A stretch of DNA of 64,000 nt from Parvimonas micra (lineage in GTDB: Bacteria > Bacillota > Clostridia > Tissierellales > Peptoniphilaceae): the NCBI RefSeq assembly GCF_037482165.1, contig NZ_CP148048.1:62001-126000 (forward strand), read 5' to 3'. The notes beneath the pieces are model-generated. The model had not been told where the DNA came from. It did no database searches and worked only from the letters and a program-made list of their open reading frames with translations. Shown here in pieces: positions 42,323 through 51,241 of the stretch (position 1 is the first letter of the stretch; each line of letters begins with the position of its first letter). A program made the translations under genes and the position numbers.

Positions 42323-42461
42323 ACTTAACCTCCAAAAAAGTTATAGAAATGAAAAGCATGATATAATTATGTTTACCATAAACATTTTAAAAAGAGAACT
42401 TAATTTCATCATACTTAACCTCTAAAAAAGTTATAGAAATGAAAAGTATGATATAATTAAG
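42268..42461. repeat. 90-bp tandem repeat, two full units and a partial third
   Basis: Units start at 42268, 42358 and 42448 with ATGATATAATTA. Units 1 and 2 differ at only a few positions. Each carries TGATATAAT (extended -10) on the plus strand and an SD plus small reading frame on the minus strand. Confidence 0.9.
42341..42412 (-). CDS. Small hydrophobic peptide, repeat unit 2 (possible type I toxin)
   Basis: The 23-aa frame begins MMKLSSLFKMFMVNIIIS and ends CFSFL. AGAGGTT precedes it on the minus strand. It differs from unit 1 at three residues plus a longer tail. Confidence 0.42.
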   Translation of the reverse strand: MMKLSSLFKMFMVNIIISCFSFL

Positions 42462-42512
42462 TTGTGTAAAAAAGTGAATTATATTATTAAAATAATTATT
42501 TAGGAGTAAGAA

Positions 42513-44105
42513 ATGGAAGATTATTTATCTAAAGTTAAAAAATATATTATTCTTCAAGTAGTATTGGATTTTATTGGAGTTATTTGTTTAGCATTAACTC
42601 CATTGATTCAAAAGTGGTTATTTGATTATGGATTACAAAGCACGTCAAGTCAAATAATTTTAGCAATTCTATTATATGCTTTATTACTTGGAATTTATTC
42701 ATTAATGCAATATTTTTGTATTTTAGTAGCATTTAAATCAGGAATTTCATTTGAAACAAGACTTAAAAAGAATTTTTTTGATAAAATTTTTAATATGAAT
42801 AGTAAAGTTTTTCAAGAGAAGCCGATAGGGGAATATATTTCTATTCAATCAAATGATATTACTGCATTAGAACAAGATTATTTACAACCTATTGTAGATG
42901 TAATTCGTTCTGTAAATATGATGTTGATTTATGGGGTTATTATTTTTATGAATATCAACTATAAAATTGGACTAGTTGTAGTTTTATCTTCTATTTTTGC
43001 GATTTTTATTCCAAAAATATTTGGAAAAATGTTGGATAATAGCAGAAGTAAATACCAAAGACATCTTGGAAAATATACTTCAACTATTTCCGATTTGCTT
43101 GAAGGTTTTGGTTTAATAAATTCTAAAACGATTAAAAATATAAAAAATAGACATAATGAGATTTTACACAAAACAGCAGATAAAAGGTATGAATTTGGGA
43201 AGAAAAAGGCTCTTGTACTTGGAGTAAGTGATTTAATGACCAAAATGGTTAGGGCATTAACTTTTGCAATTATAGGATATTTATTCTATAAAAAAGAGAT
43301 AACAGTAGGTGTGGCAATAGCAACACTAAGCTATTCTTCTGCATTTATTGACCCTATTGATAGCTTGCTATATGACATTACAGCTATCCGTTCAGTAAAT
43401 TCTACAAAACAAAATATCATTTCATTTTTAAATCAAAAATCAGAAACAGAAAGCAAAAAAGAATTGGGAAATTTTAAAAATGAGCTGATTTTTGATAATG
43501 TAAATTTCACAGTTGATAAATTACAACTAGAAGATATAAATTTAAAAATAGAAAAAGGAAAAAAATATGCAATTATTGGTAAATCAGGTGCAGGAAAGTC
43601 AACTTTTTTAAATTTATTACTTGGAATATATAAGCCAAATCAGGGGAAAGTCATTATTGACGGAGAAAATGTAAAAGAGCTTAATTTATCAAATACATTG
43701 CTTTATATGAGTCAACATGAGCATATTTATCGTGCATCTGTAAAAGAAAATATAACTGTTTTTGATTCATATTCCTATGATTACATTCCTGATAATGCCC
43801 ATGAAATTGCTATGATAAAGGATATTCTTAATAGAAATACTGATGACTGTTCAAACTTTAGTGGTGGTGAAAAAAGAGTTCTTGCATTACTTCGTATATT
43901 GTGTAGAAAAGGAGAAATACTGGTTTTGGATGAACCTTTTACAGGGGTGGATACTGAAAGTGTTTCAAAATTAGAAGATATTTTATTGAAAACGGATCAA
44001 ACAGTTTTGATTGTAACACATAATACATCTATTGAGCATCTTAAAAAATTTGATAATATAATTAAGGTGATAGACAGAAAAGTTTTTATTGAAGATGTAA
44101 AGTAA
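42513..44105 (+). CDS. ABC transporter half-transporter (permease-ATPase)
   Basis: The 530-aa protein has six membrane helices (about 1-290) and an ATPase domain: Walker A GKSGAGKST near 361, Q loop YMSQHEHIY, signature FSGGE near 451 (degenerate from LSGGQ) and Walker B EILVLDEPF near 470. It is probably a homodimeric exporter. The partial third repeat unit supplies TGATATAAT 55 bases upstream, so its expression may be tied to the peptide repeats; small peptide export is one possibility. Confidence 0.9.
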   Translation: MEDYLSKVKKYIILQVVLDFIGVICLALTPLIQKWLFDYGLQSTSSQIILAILLYALLLGIYSLMQYFCILVAFKSGISFETRLKKNFFDKIFNMNSKVFQEKPIGEYISIQSNDITALEQDYLQPIVDVIRSVNMMLIYGVIIFMNINYKIGLVVVLSSIFAIFIPKIFGKMLDNSRSKYQRHLGKYTSTISDLLEGFGLINSKTIKNIKNRHNEILHKTADKRYEFGKKKALVLGVSDLMTKMVRALTFAIIGYLFYKKEITVGVAIATLSYSSAFIDPIDSLLYDITAIRSVNSTKQNIISFLNQKSETESKKELGNFKNELIFDNVNFTVDKLQLEDINLKIEKGKKYAIIGKSGAGKSTFLNLLLGIYKPNQGKVIIDGENVKELNLSNTLLYMSQHEHIYRASVKENITVFDSYSYDYIPDNAHEIAMIKDILNRNTDDCSNFSGGEKRVLALLRILCRKGEILVLDEPFTGVDTESVSKLEDILLKTDQTVLIVTHNTSIEHLKKFDNIIKVIDRKVFIEDVK

Positions 44106-44127
44106 AAATTTAAAAATAGTTTTATTA

Positions 44128-44156
44128 AAACGGCAAAATTAAAAGCCGTTTTTTTA
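44128..44156 (+). terminator. Terminator of the half-transporter
   Basis: AAACGGC / GCCGTTT with an A-rich loop and seven T. Bases 44157-44532 hold no gene or structure that I can support. Confidence 0.9.
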
Positions 44157-44532
44157 TGCATTTTTGAATTAATTCATTTGTACGAAAGAAAGTAAAAAAC
44201 TTTTTTAAATACGCAAAAGTTTTTTTACATAAATATAAAATAAGAAAAAATTGTCAAAGATACATATTTTAAAAGATGATATTATCAAAATATGCAAAAT
44301 AACGTCAACTCTTAAGCTGTGAATAAATGTTATATTAAAATTACTTATGAAAGTTTTTGCGTATAAATTTGTCATAGCATAACAATCTAACTTAAAAGTG
44401 ATGATACCTTTAGAATATGATATATATCACTATTATAAACTTAATTTTTTTATAAAAATTCAATATTTTGAATATATGGCTTAATTTTGAAAATCATACT
44501 CGATTAGAAATATAAAATTTTTTTATGATATG

Positions 44533-44561
44533 TTGACAGGACTGTGATTTTATGTTAAAAT
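44533..44561 (+). promoter_or_regulatory. Promoter of the YjeM gene
   Basis: TTGACA, 17 bases, TAAAAT with extended TG upstream of the -10. Confidence 0.78.
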
Positions 44562-44596
44562 TCAAAATGTAAAAAATAAATATTTGGAGGGATATT

Positions 44597-46093
44597 ATGT
44601 CTAAAAAGAAATTGAGTTTAAGAGCACTCGTTTTGATGGTGTTCACTTCTGTTTTTGGGTTTACTAACATCACAAGATCATATTATCTTATGGGATACGC
44701 AGCTATTCCTTGGTTTATTATTTCTTGTGTTGCATTCTTCTTGCCATTTGCATTTATGATTGCAGAATATGGCTCAGCTTTCAAAGATTCTGAGGGGGGA
44801 ATCTACTCATGGATGGAAGGAAGTTCAGGAAGTAAGTATGCATTTATGGTAACGTTTATGTGGTATGCATCTTACATTGTATGGATGGTAAATGTTGGTT
44901 CAGGTATTTGGATAGTTTTATCAAATGCAATTTTTGGGGTTGATAAAACTCAAAGTTGGTCATTATTTGGACTTGACTCTGTAAAAACATTAGGTATTCT
45001 TGCTATTATATGGATTGTATTTTTAACATTCATTTCTAACAAAGGTGTTGATAAAATTAAAAAGTTCACATCTTTTGGTGGTAGTGCCGTAGCATTGATT
45101 AATGTATTTTTATTTGTTGGCGGAATTTTAATGTTAATCCTTAATAAAGGTGGAGTTGGTGATCCAATAACTGTTGATGCTTTAGCTCATTCACCAAACC
45201 CTGCTTATGCTGGTGGTTTACAAGTATTATCATTCATAGTATATGCTATATTTGCTTATGGTGGTTTGGAAGTTGTAGGTGGACTTGTTGACCAAACTGA
45301 AAATCCTGAAAAGAACTTTCCAAAAGGTATAGTTATTTCAGCTATTGTTGTATCTTTAGGATACTCATTAGGTATTTTGATTTTTGGTACTTTTACTAAA
45401 TGGTCATTTGCATTTACACAATTTTCAACACAAAAAATCACTTTAGGTAATGTATCATATATTGCTATGAATCACATGGGATATCAATTAGGACTTGCTT
45501 TTGGTCTTGCTGAATCTGCTGCAAGAAATGTAGGACTTTGGGTTGCTCGTTATATGGGTATTTCAATGTTCCTTGCTTTAACTGGAGCATTCTTTACTCT
45601 TATTTATTCACCATTAAAACAATTAATTGGTGGAACTCCTAAAGAATTATGGCCAAAATCATGGACTGAACAAAAGAATGGAGTATATACTAAACCAATG
45701 ATATATCAAGCAATTTGTGTAGTTGTAATCATATTTATAGTATCATTTGGTGGAAAGAGTGCACAACAATTTTTCCAAATTTTAGTTTCCATGACTAATG
45801 TATCTATGACTTTACCTTATTTCTTCATTGCTTATTCATTCTTAGCATTTAGAAAAAATGAAAATATTGAAAGACCTTTTGTAAGATTTAAAACATATTC
45901 AACAGTTAAAGTTGTTGTAGCAGTTACTTGCTTTATAGTTGGTTTTGCAAACTTATTTACAGTTATTGAACCAGCTATTTCATCAGGAGATTGGTTAACA
46001 ACAATAATGTCAATCGCTGGACCATTATTATTCACTTTGATTGCATTATTACTTTATAGAAGAATGGAAAAAACAAAAGGAATAGAAAAATAA
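44597..46093 (+). CDS. yjeM: APC-superfamily amino acid transporter, YjeM type
   Basis: The 498-aa protein has about 12-13 membrane helices and the YjeM-like N-terminus LRALVLMVFTSVFGFTNITR, then SEGGIYSWME and GLEVVGGLVDQTENPEKNFPKG (in pieces). The YjeM group belongs to the glutamate/GABA antiporter branch; the exact substrate is unknown. TTTGGAGGG precedes the ATG. It is a single gene with strong promoter and terminator. Confidence 0.88.
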   Translation: MSKKKLSLRALVLMVFTSVFGFTNITRSYYLMGYAAIPWFIISCVAFFLPFAFMIAEYGSAFKDSEGGIYSWMEGSSGSKYAFMVTFMWYASYIVWMVNVGSGIWIVLSNAIFGVDKTQSWSLFGLDSVKTLGILAIIWIVFLTFISNKGVDKIKKFTSFGGSAVALINVFLFVGGILMLILNKGGVGDPITVDALAHSPNPAYAGGLQVLSFIVYAIFAYGGLEVVGGLVDQTENPEKNFPKGIVISAIVVSLGYSLGILIFGTFTKWSFAFTQFSTQKITLGNVSYIAMNHMGYQLGLAFGLAESAARNVGLWVARYMGISMFLALTGAFFTLIYSPLKQLIGGTPKELWPKSWTEQKNGVYTKPMIYQAICVVVIIFIVSFGGKSAQQFFQILVSMTNVSMTLPYFFIAYSFLAFRKNENIERPFVRFKTYSTVKVVVAVTCFIVGFANLFTVIEPAISSGDWLTTIMSIAGPLLFTLIALLLYRRMEKTKGIEK

Positions 46094-46108
46094 AATAAGA
46101 AATATAAA

Positions 46109-46137
46109 GAAACGGCAAATAAAATTTGCCGTTTTTT
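46109..46137 (+). terminator. Terminator of yjeM
   Basis: AAACGGCAAAT / ATTTGCCGTTT with six T. Confidence 0.9.
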
Positions 46138-46166
46138 GATGTATTTATTAAAAAAAGCATAGAGTT

Positions 46167-46769
46167 CTATGCTTTTCTTTTTAGTATTGGGGAAATTCTT
46201 TTATATAATAAAGATGTTAGAATTGACGTAACTGCTGTCTTAACTAAGTTAAAAGGTAGAACTGAAAAAACCATTAATGTAAAGTAACTTTTTACAAGAG
46301 GATTTATTTTTGCTACCATACCTACAAAAGAATTTAAGTCAATTTTTAACAACTTCGCATAAAGTGGGAATATAACAAAATAATTGCTCAAAGTTGCAAC
46401 TAAGGACATTGAAATACTACCTATTAGTAGTCCTAAAAGAGCTGACTTTTTACTTTTGTTATGCTTATAAATAAAAGCTGTCGTCAATACAAATGCTGAT
46501 GAAACTATAAGATTTGAAAGTTCTCCAACATAAAAAGTTTTTGTTCCATTAATTACAATATTAAGTAATATTTTTATACATACTATTAAAAATCCTGCTA
46601 GTGGTCCCATTGCAAATCCTCCGATTAATGCAGGAAGTTCTGCAATATCCATTTCCATAAATGTAGGTGCAAAAGGTAGTGGAATTTTAATAAACATTAA
46701 AAGTACAGATATTGATGCAAGAATTGCAATCTTTGTAATTTCTGAAATACCGAATTTTTTGTTATTCAT
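46167..46769 (-). CDS. ribU: Riboflavin ECF transporter S component
   Basis: The 200-aa protein has six membrane helices and the RibU-type motifs IPLPFAPTFMEMDIAELPALIGGFAMGP (in pieces) and IKILLN. It binds riboflavin and works with the shared ECF module EcfAAT encoded elsewhere. The FMN riboswitch upstream strongly supports the substrate. AGGAGG precedes the ATG. Confidence 0.92.
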   Translation of the reverse strand: MNNKKFGISEITKIAILASISVLLMFIKIPLPFAPTFMEMDIAELPALIGGFAMGPLAGFLIVCIKILLNIVINGTKTFYVGELSNLIVSSAFVLTTAFIYKHNKSKKSALLGLLIGSISMSLVATLSNYFVIFPLYAKLLKIDLNSFVGMVAKINPLVKSYFTLMVFSVLPFNLVKTAVTSILTSLLYKRISPILKRKA

Positions 46770-46789
46770 AATAACCTCCTAAAATTTAG

Positions 46790-46818
46790 CAAAAAAAAAT
46801 GCCATCTTTAGGGCATAA
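46790..46818 (-). terminator. Riboswitch-controlled terminator before ribU
   Basis: On the minus strand ATGCC-CTAAAGAT-GGCAT followed by nine T; it should form when FMN is bound. Confidence 0.8.
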
Positions 46819-46822
46819 AAAT

Positions 46823-46928
46823 CTCTTCTTTCATCCAGACTTTAACTGTCGGTATTGGAATTTCACCAATTCAGCATAATGCTCGCAGACTTTACTGCCG
46901 GTGAGGAAACGACCCTCGCCCTGAAGAC
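46823..46928 (-). ncRNA. FMN riboswitch (RFN element)
   Basis: The minus strand shows the conserved RFN blocks in order: CTTCAGGGCGAGGG, CACCGGCAGTAAAG, TCTGCGAGC, TTGGTGAAATTCCAA, ACCGACAGTTAAAGTCTGGA and ATGAAAGAAGA. It senses FMN and represses riboflavin uptake through the following terminator. Confidence 0.95.
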
Positions 46929-47029
46929 AAGTTGAGTATATCATAAATAATAAGTATTGTCAATAGGAAAAATTTTGTTTTAAGTTTAAGACTAAAGCAT
47001 ATTCTATATGTTTTTAATAAAGATTATTA

Positions 47030-47048
47030 ATGAATAATGATTATTCAT
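47030..47048. promoter_or_regulatory. 9-1-9 palindrome upstream of the surface protein promoter
   Basis: ATGAATAAT-G-ATTATTCAT is a perfect palindrome 29 bases before the -35. It loosely resembles a Fur/PerR-type box, but the regulator is unknown. Confidence 0.5.
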
Positions 47049-47076
47049 AAAAATTATTTATTCATTGATAAATTAT

Positions 47077-47105
47077 TTGCAAAAAAATTTTCTGTAATAT
47101 ATAAT
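47077..47105 (+). promoter_or_regulatory. Promoter of the surface protein gene
   Basis: TTGCAA, 17 bases, TATAAT. Confidence 0.75.
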
Positions 47106-47142
47106 CTATATGTTAGAAAATTTTTAAGGAGGTAGCATTAGA

Positions 47143-50100
47143 ATGAAAATGCTTAAAAAAATCTTTGCATTTGTACTTTTGTTTTCAATTGTATTTAGTT
47201 CTATTGGTATAAATACTTTTGCAAAAGAAACAAGTGCTTTAACTGATGTAGAAGATACAACTGTTATGTCTCCTACTGAGGACGGAAAGAGGACCTTTAC
47301 ACTTAAGGGTTCTGATTTAGAGGAAGAAGATATTAAGGCTAAAGTAGTACTTAAAGGCAGTACAGAACGTTTAACTGAAGTTGAAAAGTCAATAACTTTT
47401 TCTGAAGAAACAAAAGAAAACACAAGTAATAAAGTTGTTACTTTAACTTTTCCTAAAAATGAAACTGGAAAAATGCAACAATATGAAGTTTCTTTTAGTG
47501 TTAAAGGAGATGGTGAATCTTTTGTAGATGAGTTTAAAAAAGTTATAAGGATAAGAAAGAGTTCTTCAAGTGGTGGTGGAGCTGTTGTACCACCTGTAAA
47601 TCCTGAACAACCTAAACCTGTTGAAGAAAATGCAATTTTAAATGTAACAGCAGATACCGAAAACTTGCCAGCAGAAGGTGGAGAGGTGAATTTATCATTA
47701 TTTACTAAAAAAATTAATGATAAACATATATCTTCTAAAGATGTAAAACTTCAAGTATCTTTAGATGGAAATGTAACAGAATTAGGAAAAAATGTAGAAG
47801 TAAAAGGTGAAAAAGCAAAAAAGACTATAACTTTAAAGTTGCCTAAGAATAATACTTCTAAAGAGCAAGTTTATACTATAAAATTCAATACAAAAGGCTC
47901 AGAAACAGAATTTCAAGATAATCCAATAGTTGTTACTATTAAAGTTGCACCATCTGAGCAAAATAATGAAGAAAATGCGATTATTAGAGTAACACCTGAA
48001 AATCAAAACTTGCCAACGGAAGGTGGAGAAATAAATTTAGAATTAATTACTAAGAGAGTTAATGAAAATCATATTTCTGCTGAAAATGTTAAAGTACAAG
48101 TATTATTAAATAATATTCCTACTGATTTAGGAAAAAATGCAGTAGTTAAAGGAAATAAGGCTAGAAAGACAATTACTTTAAGTTTTCCTAAGAATGAAAC
48201 TTCTAAGGAACAAGTTTATACTATAAAGTTTAATACAAATGGATCTGAAACTGTATTTCAAGAAAATCCAACAGTTAAGATTACAGTTGAAGCTTCTGAG
48301 CAAAGTAAAATGCTTGTAAATGAACTTAGAGTTAAAACTCCTAATATGCCTAAGGCGGGGGGAGCTAATACTATTACTGTAAAAGGTGAAAATTTAGAGT
48401 CTGATAAACTTAATCTTGAAATTTTCAAAATTGAAAAAGGCATTGAAAATAAAATTAATATAGATTATACTTTTGCAGGAACAAGCGAAGTTCAAAGTGC
48501 AACTTTAAATTTCCCAAAAGCAAAATCTAATAACGAAGAAGTATATAAGATAAGATTAAAAGATAAAGAAGTTACTGTTACTGTAGGTGGCGAAGAAAGT
48601 GGAGAAGTAGTTGATTTAGTTCCAAGTAATGTTTATCTTAATAACAGTAAAACAAAAGTCACTTTAAAATTTGATGAAAAAATTTTTCCAGTAAAGGACA
48701 TTGAAAGTCTAAAATCTGGAATTTCTTATAAAAAATCTGTATCAGATAATTTTGAAAAGTTAAAGCCGGAAGATAAGGTTGAAGTGGTTGAAGATAGAAT
48801 TGTAATCACTTTAGCAAATCCAATTGAAATTAAAATGGGAGCAAAGATTAACTTTGCAGATAGAATAATCAAAGATGGAAAAGACAGAGAAAACAGAGCC
48901 TTTGAAAGATTTATTAATGATGCATTACCAACAGTAAATGAAGCTAATTTTGTTGAAGGAGAAATTTTAACAAAAGTAGGTGGAAATGCAAAAGTTAAGA
49001 TAATTGGAGAAAACTTAAAAGAAGCTCTTAAGGTTAAAATCTTAAAGAATAATAAAGATAAAACTTCTAATTCTGAAATAACAGAATCAGCGGATGTAAA
49101 AGTTGAAGTTATAAATAACAATCAACAAAATATATCTTTTAAATTACCGGCAAATAAAAGCTTAAAAGCAGAAACTTATTCAGTTATGGTATCTTTAGAT
49201 GGTGGAAAAACATATTCTTCAGCAATTGGAGTAAATATATTACAAAATAGAGCAAAAAGATTAGTTTCAACAGTTTTACCTACAGATAAAATAACAGACA
49301 AGCCAATTTTGAGCTTTATGTCAATTCAGTCCTATGGAACATCAGGCGGTGGTACTGAACAACCTGATGTAACTCATACTTATACTCCAGTTGGTCAAGA
49401 AAGTAAGAAAACTTGGGTTACTATGTTTGGTGCAAATTTTAATAAATCTTTAACGAAGATAAAAATTGTAGATGAAAATGGAATAGAATGGTACCCACTA
49501 CAAAATGAGGGAACATCTGATAGTATGGATAATTTCATAATGGTAAGTGCAGATGGAACTGGAATTTACGGAAATGGAAATACTCAAATGTTTGAACTTA
49601 TTTGTCCAAGAAATGTTACAATCCCAACAAATCCAAATGGAGATGTTACTTTTAAATATTTAGTTGCTGTTGATGGTGAAAATTTTGATGAAGAAGTTTT
49701 TGTAAAAGCAACTGTTGTAAATGATAAAGTTGGGAAAAAGGAAAATATGACAGCAGATGAAATATCTGAAGTAAAAGTAAAACATCAAACAGAAAATGGT
49801 AAAGTAGTTTCTAAAGAAATAACTGTAAAAGGTTATAAATGGTCTAAACTTAGATCTTTTAATGTAAGACCTATAGAAAATAATACGGATTTTGAAGCTG
49901 TAAAATATAAGATAGTAAGAGCTGATGGAAGTATTGAAGAAAAAGAAATAGGAAATATCCATGAAGAAAAAATTAGAGATATTAAAGAAGTAAAATTTAT
50001 CTATAAGAGCAAAATAAATCCAGATGAAGTAAAAACTCTTACTGATTCAGAAACTAAGATTTCTGTAACAGGGAAAAATTTAACTGGAAAAGAAATTGTA

Positions 50101-50898
50101 GTTAATAGATTATGTATAATTAAGTCAAAAGATGTTTCTGTATTCGATATTTACTTTGTAGATTCAGCTACAAAAGAAAAAGTTCAATTGCCAATGGACC
50201 AATATATGGTTAAAATTCCAAAAGAAAATGGTAGAGAAGCTCTTAAGGTATTTTATTTGAATGATAATAATGAAAATGAAGAGATTAAATTTACACAAGA
50301 TGAAAATTTTGTAACATTTAATACGACTCACTTCTCTAAATATGGTGTTGAATATAAGGCTAATAATCCAGAACAAACAGAAGTTTATGAATGGGTTAAA
50401 AATGATGATGGAACATGGACATATCAATCATCTGACGGGAAGTTAGTAGTAAAAGACAGCTGGAAATTTATAGACAATGAATGGTATAGATTTGACAAAG
50501 ACGGTAAAATGCTATCAAATAAATGGTTTGAAGAAAATGGAAAATGGTACTATATTGAAGAAAATGGAACAATGTCTAAAAACGAATGGATAATCGTTAA
50601 TGGAGAATGGTACTATGCAAATACAAGTGGAAGAATTTCACAAAATGAATGGGTACTAGTAAACGAAAATTGGTACTATGCAAATGCAAGTGGAAGAATT
50701 TCACAAAATGAATGGGTATTAGTAAATGGAAATTGGTACTATGCAAATGCAAGCGGACGTATAGCAGATAGCGAGTGGTTCATAATAGGAGACAAATGGT
50801 ATTATGCTGAAAAAGGCGGTCTAATTGCTCAAGGAAAAACACTAAAAATCAATAATGTAAATTATATATTTGATTCAAACGGTGTATTAGTTGAATAA
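47143..50898 (+). CDS. Secreted surface protein with Ig-like repeats and cell-wall-binding repeats
   Basis: The 1251-aa protein starts with a signal peptide (MKMLKKIFAF..., cleavage likely after TFA, residue 27). A proline-rich linker lies near 150-160, followed by two tandem domains of about 110 residues (about 161-272 and 276-383; shared ENLPAEGGEVNLSLFTK-like and EQVYTIKFNTKGSET-like segments). Further beta-sandwich regions follow to about 1090. The C-terminus (about 1096-1249) has seven WYY-containing cell-wall-binding repeats (for example NGNWYYANASGRI) of the choline-binding/glucan-binding type, which should hold it on the envelope. It is probably an adhesin or coat protein; no enzyme motif is visible. 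AAGGAGG precedes the ATG. Confidence 0.88.
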   Translation: MKMLKKIFAFVLLFSIVFSSIGINTFAKETSALTDVEDTTVMSPTEDGKRTFTLKGSDLEEEDIKAKVVLKGSTERLTEVEKSITFSEETKENTSNKVVTLTFPKNETGKMQQYEVSFSVKGDGESFVDEFKKVIRIRKSSSSGGGAVVPPVNPEQPKPVEENAILNVTADTENLPAEGGEVNLSLFTKKINDKHISSKDVKLQVSLDGNVTELGKNVEVKGEKAKKTITLKLPKNNTSKEQVYTIKFNTKGSETEFQDNPIVVTIKVAPSEQNNEENAIIRVTPENQNLPTEGGEINLELITKRVNENHISAENVKVQVLLNNIPTDLGKNAVVKGNKARKTITLSFPKNETSKEQVYTIKFNTNGSETVFQENPTVKITVEASEQSKMLVNELRVKTPNMPKAGGANTITVKGENLESDKLNLEIFKIEKGIENKINIDYTFAGTSEVQSATLNFPKAKSNNEEVYKIRLKDKEVTVTVGGEESGEVVDLVPSNVYLNNSKTKVTLKFDEKIFPVKDIESLKSGISYKKSVSDNFEKLKPEDKVEVVEDRIVITLANPIEIKMGAKINFADRIIKDGKDRENRAFERFINDALPTVNEANFVEGEILTKVGGNAKVKIIGENLKEALKVKILKNNKDKTSNSEITESADVKVEVINNNQQNISFKLPANKSLKAETYSVMVSLDGGKTYSSAIGVNILQNRAKRLVSTVLPTDKITDKPILSFMSIQSYGTSGGGTEQPDVTHTYTPVGQESKKTWVTMFGANFNKSLTKIKIVDENGIEWYPLQNEGTSDSMDNFIMVSADGTGIYGNGNTQMFELICPRNVTIPTNPNGDVTFKYLVAVDGENFDEEVFVKATVVNDKVGKKENMTADEISEVKVKHQTENGKVVSKEITVKGYKWSKLRSFNVRPIENNTDFEAVKYKIVRADGSIEEKEIGNIHEEKIRDIKEVKFIYKSKINPDEVKTLTDSETKISVTGKNLTGKEIVVNRLCIIKSKDVSVFDIYFVDSATKEKVQLPMDQYMVKIPKENGREALKVFYLNDNNENEEIKFTQDENFVTFNTTHFSKYGVEYKANNPEQTEVYEWVKNDDGTWTYQSSDGKLVVKDSWKFIDNEWYRFDKDGKMLSNKWFEENGKWYYIEENGTMSKNEWIIVNGEWYYANTSGRISQNEWVLVNENWYYANASGRISQNEWVLVNGNWYYANASGRIADSEWFIIGDKWYYAEKGGLIAQGKTLKINNVNYIFDSNGVLVE

Positions 50899-50919
50899 TA
50901 AAACAAATAATCTTATTAA

Positions 50920-50949
50920 AAACTCCGATAATATAATCGGAGTTTTTTT
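50920..50949 (+). terminator. Terminator of the surface protein gene
   Basis: AACTCCGAT / ATCGGAGTT followed by a T run. Confidence 0.92.
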
Positions 50950-51025
50950 ACATTTTTAATTGATAAATCGATATTCTACTATAAAATTTTATTATGAATA
51001 AAGAGTTTCAATTAGAAATTCTAAT

Positions 51026-51054
51026 TTTACTATACAAAATATATGTGATATAAT
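51026..51054 (+). promoter_or_regulatory. Promoter of the dehydratase/reductase locus
   Basis: TTTACT, 17 bases, TATAAT with extended TGA. It gives a leader of about 180 nt (51061-51241) that contains an SD-like TTGGAGGTG followed by a three-codon frame and a TGACTA / TAGTCA pair around it. Confidence 0.6.
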
Positions 51055-51241
51055 ACAAATATGACATTATGAGTTAGTGTGTTTGACTAAATGATAATAA
51101 AAAAATTTTATTACAGTTGGAGGTGAATAATTAAATAGTCAGATACAGTGTAAAAAGTAATTTTATCATAGAATTTCTTGAATAATATCTAAAGGATTAA
51201 ATAAAGAAAATTTGAGGAGATATGACTGGATAGAAAAAATT

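Noticed and set aside
42268-42461. Possible CRISPR-like array
   Set aside because: Units of 90 bp are contiguous with no spacers and number only two and a fraction; no cas genes are in the window.
44157-44532. Possible small RNA or riboswitch before yjeM
   Set aside because: I looked for stable stems and known motifs and saw only AT-rich sequence upstream of the promoter.
49660-49962. Phe/Tyr-rich minus-strand frame in the surface protein gene
   Set aside because: Composition reflects complemented Lys/Glu codons; no start signal.
51222-51233. ATG with good SD before the HgdB-like gene
   Set aside because: It stops after three codons and is out of frame with the conserved protein, though it might act as an upstream frame.
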